Under the pieces are notes generated by a model. It saw only the letters and a program-made list of their open reading frames with translations. It searched no databases and was not told where the DNA came from. Below are positions 1-7,342 of a stretch of 12,254 bases of DNA, piece by piece. Origin of the DNA: JBCBWG01 sp964579305 (lineage in GTDB: Bacteria; Pseudomonadota; Alphaproteobacteria; Rhizobiales; Hyphomicrobiaceae); the NCBI GenBank assembly GCA_964579305.1, contig CAZOGY010000107.1, positions 1-12,254 on the forward strand, read 5' to 3'. Made by a program: the position numbers and the translations under genes. Positions within the stretch are counted from its first letter, which is position 1. Every line of letters starts with the position of its first letter.

Positions 1-35
1 CCGGCTCAAAACTTAAGCTGGCGCTTTCTTTTTTC
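1..35 (+). terminator. possible terminator of a plus-strand gene left of the window
   Basis: The first 21 bases can fold into a 6-bp stem (1-6 with 16-21, one G-U wobble) around a 9-nt loop. A T-rich tract with a single C interruption follows at 25-34. That is the form of a Rho-independent terminator for a transcript entering from the left. The stem starts at the window edge, so its true length cannot be judged, and no gene is visible to go with it. On the minus strand there is no U-tract after the stem, so it does not serve clpB. Confidence 0.35.
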
Positions 36-82
36 ATGCCCGAACACGCTTTTCAAACCCGGCCTGCGACCGCCTTAACGCC

Positions 83-128
83 TGTCGCATCCAATCGGAT
101 CCACGCCCCACGGTCGCAAGCGGCCCGG
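83..128. repeat. imperfect 46-47 bp direct repeat, copy 1
   Basis: This stretch aligns with 12181-12227 at 41 of 47 columns (five substitutions and one single-base indel). The right part of each copy forms a small hairpin: here 112-116 pairs with 121-125 around a 4-nt loop, with one G-U pair. The partner copy has a fully Watson-Crick version of the same stem. Preservation of the stem despite substitution suggests a structured interspersed repeat. The copy lies about 95 bp beyond the clpB stop, outside any convincing gene. I do not recognise the family. Confidence 0.6.
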
Positions 129-177
129 CGCGAGCGCCGCCCCGCCGGAGGTGCCCGGCCTACGGCCGGAACAGCAC
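126..177. other. two GC-rich hairpins next to repeat copy 1
   Basis: Two perfect inverted repeats follow repeat copy 1. Positions 126-131 pair with 134-139 across a 2-nt centre. Positions 155-160 pair with 164-169 around TAC, and this second stem can extend through GTGC/GCAC (151-154 with 174-177) past a 4-nt bulge. There is no T-tract on either side, so these are not typical intrinsic terminators. They may be the remainder of the same interspersed element or protect the clpB mRNA 3' end. The function is unknown. Confidence 0.4.
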
Positions 178-186
178 CGCGAGGCC

Positions 187-208
187 AAAAACCTAATGCG
201 AGGCGCAT
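187..208 (-). terminator. candidate clpB terminator
   Basis: On the minus strand, starting about 16 nt past the clpB stop, ATGCG and CGCAT (204-208 with 196-200) pair around a 3-nt loop. They are followed by TAGG and a run of five T (187-191). A third CGCAT-type arm at 212-216 offers an alternative pairing, so two hairpins compete. The stem is only 5 bp, which is weak, but its place and the T-run fit a terminator for clpB. Confidence 0.4.
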
Positions 209-223
209 CTCATGCGACACGCT

Positions 224-2827
<2,604 letters not shown>

Positions 2828-2951
2828 TCGCTCACTCCGTTGCCCAGTCCGCCGCCCCAATCGGGCACGCACGCACCGCCAATGATCGTCTGGCAGCCCA
2901 AACGCCGCTGCCGCGCAGACCCAGACCCGTCAGGCATCTGCGCCACAGTTG

Positions 2952-2979
2952 ATATGGGACGCGCCGCAGCTTTCCCAAG
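2952..2979 (-). promoter_or_regulatory. sigma-32 (RpoH)-like heat-shock promoter of clpB
   Basis: On the minus strand CTTGGGA (2973-2979) is followed by a 13-nt spacer and TCCCATAT (2952-2959). The E. coli sigma-32 consensus is CTTGAAA, 13-15 nt, CCCCATNT, so the match is 5 of 7 and 7 of 8 with allowed spacing. The expected start of transcription is near 2945, giving a leader of about 118 nt before the clpB ATG. clpB is a classic RpoH target, which makes the match more likely to be real. Alphaproteobacterial RpoH sites vary from the E. coli form, so the exact boxes are inference. Confidence 0.6.
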
Positions 2980-3091
2980 CCTGCACGGTGATTTCACGCG
3001 TCCGCTCCCCAGCGAAACCGTGATATCGAAAAATGCCACGCCTCCACGGCACCCGAGCGCACCGCGCAAGGGGGCATTGCCGCAAAAGCAA

Positions 3092-3195
3092 CTAGATCAT
3101 TTCAGGATCACGTTCGTTCACCCTCAATGATCTAGATTTTAGATGGTCGCTGCATCTTTCGGCTTAGGCGGTTCCGCCTAAACCGGATGAGCTCT
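3092..3195. repeat. REP-like palindromic unit of two stem-loops
   Basis: The first palindrome has perfect 10-bp arms, CTAGATCATT (3092-3101) and AATGATCTAG (3126-3135), with imperfect pairing continuing inward. The second has TTAGGCGG (3164-3171) against CCGCCTAA (3174-3181), and outer CATC/GATG arms at about 3153-3156 and 3186-3189. A CTAGATCATT palindrome followed by a second stem ending in a GAGCTCTA-like edge resembles the short interspersed palindromic repeats common between genes in Hyphomicrobiales. That assignment is from memory. The unit ends just before the MOSC ribosome binding site, so it would lie in that gene's promoter or leader. Confidence 0.55.
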
Positions 3196-3198
3196 AAA

Positions 3199-3204
3199 AG
3201 GAGG
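3199..3204 (+). promoter_or_regulatory. ribosome binding site of the MOSC gene
   Basis: A perfect AGGAGG sits 5 nt before the GTG at 3210. It is the strongest Shine-Dalgarno sequence in the window and decides the GTG start of the MOSC gene. Confidence 0.8.
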
Positions 3205-3209
3205 GTTCG

Positions 3210-4055
3210 GTGACAAACCAGGTCGACACCGGGCATCGCACCTCGCAAAGCAACGGCGTTGCGCGCGTGACCGGACTATATCGCTATCCGGTCAAAGGCC
3301 TCACGCCCCAGGCAATGACGTCGGTAGATGTCTGTAAAGGTGAGACGTTTCCGCTTGATCGCGCCTGGGCCATCGAAAACGCACCGGGCAAATTCGACCC
3401 TGCCGCGCCGCGCCATCTGCCAAAAATCAACTTCGTGATGCTCATGCGCGATGAGCGCCTCGCGACCCTAAACGCCCGTTTTGAAGAGCCACGCGCAACA
3501 CTCACGCTCTCGCGCGATGGGAGATCACTCGTCAGCGCAAGCCTCAATTCGCTGGAGGGGCGCGCGAAAATCGAAGCTGTCCTGGAAAAGGATCTTGCAG
3601 GATCCCTCCGCGGCAAGCCGACGATTGTGAGCGCCGCGGGACACACGTTTTCAGACGTCCCGGCAAAGTGCGTTCACATCGTCAATCTGGCAACTGTCCG
3701 AGCGCTTGGCGAGATCATCGGCAGTCCTGTCGACCCGCTGCGGTTCCGCGCAAACATTTACGTCGACGGCATCGCCCCGTGGGCCGAGTTCAATTGGCTC
3801 GACCAGACCGTGCGCATTGGTGACGTCGACTTCGAGGTTTGGCACCGCACCGAGCGATGCGCGGCTACGAACGTGGACCCTGCGACTGGGGCCCGCGACA
3901 TGCAGATCCCTGACACCTTAAGACGCCACGCGGGCCACACCGATCTCGGTGTCTATGCCCACGTGGCCGGTGATGGCCGCTTGTGCATCGGCGATGGTGT
4001 TCACACAGCGAACACGGTGTCGTCCGCGATCCTCGCCGATCGGTTGCGACGCTGA
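3210..4055 (+). CDS. MOSC-domain protein (YcbX/mARC-like)
   Basis: The 281-aa product has a MOSC N-terminal beta-barrel (about 18-135, opening with YRYPVKGL) followed by a MOSC domain (about 150-275). RTERCAATNVDP places the conserved Mo-binding cysteine at Cys217. MOSC proteins carry molybdenum cofactor or sulfur; relatives YcbX and mARC reduce N-hydroxylated bases. The C-terminal 2Fe-2S ferredoxin domain of E. coli YcbX is absent, so electrons would have to come from a separate protein. The GTG start is set by AGGAGG at 5 nt. No signal peptide is apparent. The gene stands alone on the plus strand, convergent with DUF4167 (30 bp between stop codons) and divergent from clpB, interrupting a usually adjacent pair. 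The domain call is firm; the substrate is unknown. Confidence 0.9.
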   Translation: MTNQVDTGHRTSQSNGVARVTGLYRYPVKGLTPQAMTSVDVCKGETFPLDRAWAIENAPGKFDPAAPRHLPKINFVMLMRDERLATLNARFEEPRATLTLSRDGRSLVSASLNSLEGRAKIEAVLEKDLAGSLRGKPTIVSAAGHTFSDVPAKCVHIVNLATVRALGEIIGSPVDPLRFRANIYVDGIAPWAEFNWLDQTVRIGDVDFEVWHRTERCAATNVDPATGARDMQIPDTLRRHAGHTDLGVYAHVAGDGRLCIGDGVHTANTVSSAILADRLRR

Positions 4056-4085
4056 TCGACTGAACCCCGCCGATCGCGTTACGCC

Positions 4086-4829
4086 TTATGCGTTCTCGCC
4101 GCCCGGATCTTCCCCGGTGCCTGCGTCCGCACTTGCGCCCTCCCCGCCGTCAGCGCGCGCCGCCTCATCTGTGCGCGTCGTCCGGCGATTGCGCCGCACG
4201 GGACGCTTGAGAAAATCGGGCTGTTCAACCTGTTGATCCGGCGCATCTGCAGCCGGCTGGCGTTGCGCGGCACGGGTGCGCGGTGTGCGCCGCGGCCGTT
4301 CCGTCTCCGCAGCCCCTTGCCCGTTACCGCCGACGCGCGGTTGTTCATCGCTTGTCGCATCACGGTCACGGGCAGTGCGGCGTCCGCGCTCGTAATCGTG
4401 ACCGTTGCCATTGGCGCCGTTGCCGTTGATCCGCGGCTGTGCGTCGCGTTCACCGGCTTCATAAGCGCCATGACCGTTGGTGTCAGATGCATCAGCCCCC
4501 AGATCGGCTGACTGCGATCCATCGTCGATCCCGTCATCGTCATAGCCGCGCCCGCGATGACCGTTGATTTGATCACCGGTCGTTTGCTGTTCGCGGTAAG
4601 TCATGATGATGCGGTTATAATGCTCCGCGTGCTGCAAGTAGTTTTCCGCCAAGACAGGGTCACCTGACGACAGAGCATCACGAGCAAGCGAGACATATTT
4701 TTCGGCAATGTGCGCCGGGGTACCGCGGATTTTCACATCCGGCCCGTTCGACTCAAAGCTGCGTGTGAGAGGGTTCTGGCTCTTGCGGTTTCTGTTCCGC
4801 CCACGCCGGTTCTGCTGTCCCTGCCTCAT
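4086..4829 (-). CDS. DUF4167 domain-containing protein
   Basis: The 247-aa product begins with a very basic stretch (MRQGQQNRRGRNRNRK) followed by the conserved DUF4167 core (about 17-82: LTRSFESNGPDVKIRGTP, then EKYVSLARDALSSGDPVLAENY, then EHYNRII). The remainder (about 83-200) is low-complexity and rich in Gly, Asn, Asp, Arg and Gln, looks disordered, and ends with a basic DFLKRPVRRNRR patch (205-216) and an acidic tail. DUF4167 is restricted largely to Alphaproteobacteria and commonly sits beside prmC and clpB, as here. The function is not established; the RG/RN-rich ends suggest nucleic-acid binding, which is inference. The ATG at 4827-4829 has a GGAG only 3 nt upstream, unusually close, but the N-terminal match to the family supports it. 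A structured 360-bp gap lies upstream. Confidence 0.93.
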   Translation of the reverse strand: MRQGQQNRRGRNRNRKSQNPLTRSFESNGPDVKIRGTPAHIAEKYVSLARDALSSGDPVLAENYLQHAEHYNRIIMTYREQQTTGDQINGHRGRGYDDDGIDDGSQSADLGADASDTNGHGAYEAGERDAQPRINGNGANGNGHDYERGRRTARDRDATSDEQPRVGGNGQGAAETERPRRTPRTRAAQRQPAADAPDQQVEQPDFLKRPVRRNRRTTRTDEAARADGGEGASADAGTGEDPGGENA

Positions 4830-5189
4830 AGGCTCCAGTTCTCAAACTAGTGATGACGATTGCATTGCGCGGTGATCCACACCGCCTCTCGCCGCGCACA
4901 GGCGGCCGAGTTCAAATTCGCGGTTCTTCCCGCGAAGGATGGCCCCGTTCGATTTCTTCAAACGCGGGAACACCAAGGTCCCAAAAGCTGACGATCGTGC
5001 GCCGGCCAAACCCGGCAGCGCCACGCAAGCCCGGCCGGCGCTCTGAAGACGCTCCAGCTCCTGGCGTAATGTGTCGCTTGGTCTTGCGGAAGCTTCCCTC
5101 GCGGTCGTGTTCCGCGCCCGCTTCCTTTGAGTTCTCACTTACCTGCTAAAAGCTGAACGCGCAATGATAATCCAAATTAGGGTTTGCGC
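4830..5189 (-). other. 360-bp structured region upstream of the DUF4167 gene
   Basis: No convincing gene is seen between prmC and DUF4167. The region is rich in inverted repeats: 4869-4874 with 4880-4885 (6 bp), 4919-4923 with 4930-4934 (5 bp), 4999-5007 with 5033-5041 (perfect 9 bp), 5100-5104 with 5112-5116 (5 bp), and 5159-5164 with 5184-5189 (6 bp). It could be a structured leader of DUF4167 or encode a small RNA. I looked for the conserved cores of SRP RNA and RNase P RNA and did not see them. The 9-bp repeat is the least likely to be chance in GC-rich DNA. Confidence 0.45.
5159..5189 (-). terminator. hairpin directly after prmC, possible weak terminator
   Basis: Immediately past the prmC stop, GCGCAA and TTGCGC (5159-5164 with 5184-5189) pair. 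An inner 4-bp helix (5170-5173 with 5180-5183) continues around a 6-nt loop after a 5-nt bulge. Downstream on the minus strand comes GTTCAGCTTTTAG, with only a short T-run. It may slow transcription or mark the prmC mRNA end, but it is not a canonical terminator. Confidence 0.3.
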
Positions 5190-6131
5190 TTACTCACCTC
5201 GTGTCTGCATCGCCACACACCGCGTCCGCCCGCCAAGATCCAGCAAAACCTCAAGCGATTGCAATTGGTTCTTCGGAATGGCTGACGAGAAGATTTGCAT
5301 CACCGAGGCAGCTTGATCGCACCCGATTTCCAGAAAGATTGCACCTTGCGGAACGAGCCTGAGCGCGTTGCGCGCAATGTGGCGGTAAAACGCCAGACCA
5401 TCGGGTCCACCGTCCAATGCGAGATGCGGATCGAAATCGCGAACGGCGACGTCAAGTGATGCGACGTCTGAGCGACGAATATACGGTGGATTGGAAATCA
5501 GAACGTTAAAACCATGCGGATCGTAACGCGCGAGATCCTCCAGTCCGTCGTGCCGCTCAAACGTCACGCGATCCGCGACAGGAGTGCCAAGCGCGTTTGC
5601 ATTCGCCGAAGCCACCTCAAGCGCCGTCGCCGAGATATCGATGCCCAGGCCGCTGGCATCTGGCCATTCCGCAAGCAACGTCAGCAGCAGGCAACCCGAC
5701 CCAGTCCCAAAATCCAGTACGCGCGGAACGAACCGATCCGATAACGCCCGGCGCCAGTTGAGCGCTGCATCGATCAAGGTTTCGCTGTCAGCCCGCGGAT
5801 CAAGGACATCTGGCGTAACGCGAAACGGGCGGCCATAAAATTCACGCCAGCCAAGAATGCGCGACACAGGCTCGCCAGCGCACCGTCGGGCCACCATCGC
5901 ATTGAGGGCATCGACGGCCGATTGCTCCACAAGTGTGTCCGGCGCGGACAACATTGCAACCCGCGATAAACCCGTCGCCGCTTCAACCAGCATGGCCGCG
6001 TCGGTGGCAGCGCTCTCGATACCAGCCGCCACCAAGGCCCGGCGACAGGCCAAGTGCACCTGCGTGATGGACAAAGCGGCAATGCCATCGGCTGAGCCTG
6101 CGCCGTGCAGGGCAGGATCAAGCCGAGGCAT
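5190..6131 (-). CDS. prmC: peptide chain release factor N5-glutamine methyltransferase PrmC (HemK)
   Basis: PrmC uses S-adenosylmethionine to methylate the glutamine of the GGQ motif in RF1 and RF2, raising termination efficiency. The 313-aa product has the helical N-terminal substrate-binding domain (about 20-95), the linker EPVSRILGWREFYGRPF (87-103), and a Rossmann methyltransferase with SAM motif I LDFGTGSGCLL (139-149), acidic GIDIS (163-167) and catalytic NPPY (214-217). About 20 residues precede the usual domain start, so a later start is possible. I kept the ATG at 6129-6131 because its 14-nt overlap with the end of prfA is typical translational coupling. The adjacent prfA encodes its substrate. 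No catalytic residue is missing. Confidence 0.96.
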   Translation of the reverse strand: MPRLDPALHGAGSADGIAALSITQVHLACRRALVAAGIESAATDAAMLVEAATGLSRVAMLSAPDTLVEQSAVDALNAMVARRCAGEPVSRILGWREFYGRPFRVTPDVLDPRADSETLIDAALNWRRALSDRFVPRVLDFGTGSGCLLLTLLAEWPDASGLGIDISATALEVASANANALGTPVADRVTFERHDGLEDLARYDPHGFNVLISNPPYIRRSDVASLDVAVRDFDPHLALDGGPDGLAFYRHIARNALRLVPQGAIFLEIGCDQAASVMQIFSSAIPKNQLQSLEVLLDLGGRTRCVAMQTRGE

Positions 6132-7203
6132 CGCCCATCTCAGCCAATTGCGTTGCTTGCTGATCCGTGATCAACGCATCGATCACCTCGTCCAGCACGG
6201 TCCCCTGCATCATCTCATCGAGCTTGTGCAAAGTCAGGTTGATCCGGTGATCCGTCACGCGGCCTTGGGGAAAGTTGTACGTACGGATGCGCTGTGAGCG
6301 ATCGCCGGAGCCCACCTGCCCGCGTCTTTGTTCAGCGCGTTCCGCATCCGCTTTTTCGCGTTCGGCTTCAAACAGGCGCGCACGCAAAATCTGCATCGCG
6401 GTCTTACGGTTCTGGTGCTGTGACTTCTCCGAAGCGACCACCACGATCCCGGTTGGGATATGCGTAATCCGCACCGCGGAGTCCGTTGTGTTAACGTGTT
6501 GTCCACCAGCGCCGGACGCTCGCATCGTATCAATCCGAATATCTTCGGTTCGAATTTCAATATCGACGTCCTCAGCCTCAGGCAGGACGGCCACCGTGGC
6601 AGCCGAGGTGTGGATCCGTCCGCCGGCCTCAGTCACCGGGATACGTTGCACGCGGTGCACCCCGGATTCGAATTTCAAACGCGCATAAACGCCCGGGCCC
6701 CGGATCGCGGCAATAATCTCTTTATAGCCGCCCAGGTCATTCTCGCTTGCCTCAACCAGCTCCGTTTTCCAGCCCTTGAGGTCGGCATAGCGCTGGTACA
6801 TGCGGTAAAGATCCGCAGCAAACAGTGCCGCTTCGTCCCCGCCCGTTCCCGCACGCACTTCCACGATGACGCTGCGCTCATCGGCTGCGTCCCGCGGCAA
6901 TAGCTGAATCCGCAAATCGTGGGTTAATTCGTTAAGGCGCGGTCCAAGCACCGCATGTTCAGCACGCGCCAACTCACGCATGTCTTCATCGCCGTCAGGA
7001 TCGCCAATCATCGCTTCGAGATCCGACAGTTCCCGCTCAACCGCGCGCAAATCATTGATCGAAGTCACGATCGGATCGAGATCCGAAAACTCCTTCGACA
7101 GCTTTGCAAAGCGGTCCTGCGGTAGGCTCGTTGCAAGTTCGTCTTGCAGCGCACGCCAGCGGGCAACAAGCTTTTCAAGTTTTTCGGTGGGCAATGCGCT
7201 CAT
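6118..7203 (-). CDS. prfA: peptide chain release factor 1 (RF1)
   Basis: RF1 reads UAA and UAG in the ribosomal A site and triggers hydrolysis of peptidyl-tRNA. The 361-aa length is standard. The sequence shows an N-terminal coiled domain (1-100), the AGTGGDEAALFA segment (118-129), the stop-codon recognition tripeptide PVT (189-191, the RF1 P-x-T form, not the SPF of RF2), and RASGAGGQHVNTTDSAVR (228-245) with catalytic GGQ at 233-235. Gln235 is the residue methylated by PrmC, encoded by the overlapping downstream gene. The ATG at 7201-7203 has no clear Shine-Dalgarno sequence, but the MSALPTEKLEKLVARW start fits the family. A 139-bp gap separates it from ptsP and contains no gene. Confidence 0.98.
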   Translation of the reverse strand: MSALPTEKLEKLVARWRALQDELATSLPQDRFAKLSKEFSDLDPIVTSINDLRAVERELSDLEAMIGDPDGDEDMRELARAEHAVLGPRLNELTHDLRIQLLPRDAADERSVIVEVRAGTGGDEAALFAADLYRMYQRYADLKGWKTELVEASENDLGGYKEIIAAIRGPGVYARLKFESGVHRVQRIPVTEAGGRIHTSAATVAVLPEAEDVDIEIRTEDIRIDTMRASGAGGQHVNTTDSAVRITHIPTGIVVVASEKSQHQNRKTAMQILRARLFEAEREKADAERAEQRRGQVGSGDRSQRIRTYNFPQGRVTDHRINLTLHKLDEMMQGTVLDEVIDALITDQQATQLAEMGDASA

Positions 7204-7342
7204 AGCGTTCGCGATGTTGTGACGGGACTAGGGCTCTTTGATCGGGCTCGCGACCTCGCGCAATCACAGCGTATTGGTCAAGACCGAATGGGATCGCGCC
7301 GCAGCAGACATGCCGACGCGCGGATGGGCAATAGCGAGCCGC

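Larger units (their letters stand above)
2828..3209. other. divergent intergenic region between clpB and the MOSC gene
   Basis: These 382 bp separate two divergently read genes. The clpB side holds the sigma-32-like promoter (2952-2979) and a leader of roughly 120 nt. The MOSC side holds the palindromic unit at 3092-3195 and the MOSC ribosome binding site. A minus-strand open frame across 2722-3069 runs into clpB in another frame, resembles no family and is not counted as a gene. Confidence 0.7.

Noticed and set aside
2850..2875. possible third copy of the 47-bp repeat near the clpB start (CCAATCGGG with CACGC)
   Set aside because: Only about 8 bases plus a short offset match agree, and the hairpin part is missing. 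This is within chance expectation.
4036..4076. 7-bp inverted repeat between the convergent MOSC and DUF4167 3' ends as a shared terminator
   Set aside because: The arms are CGATCG-type sequences that are palindromic by themselves, the loop is long and there is no T-tract on either strand.
4842..5138. 98-codon minus-strand open frame starting with GTG that nearly fills the prmC-DUF4167 gap
   Set aside because: It has the right strand and position, but the product is Arg/Ala/Ser-rich without recognisable domains, uses rare codons (AGA, AGG, TTA, CTA) and overlaps the inverted repeats. The evidence is not enough to call a gene.
4850..5149. 99-codon plus-strand open frame in the same gap
   Set aside because: It is antisense to the putative DUF4167 leader, has low-complexity Arg/Pro/Ser-rich composition and no family resemblance. 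This is typical of chance frames in GC-rich DNA.
7204..7342. CTTGACC on the minus strand as a -35 box for prfA
   Set aside because: The hexamer is good, but no acceptable -10 box lies 16-18 nt downstream, so a promoter is not claimed.
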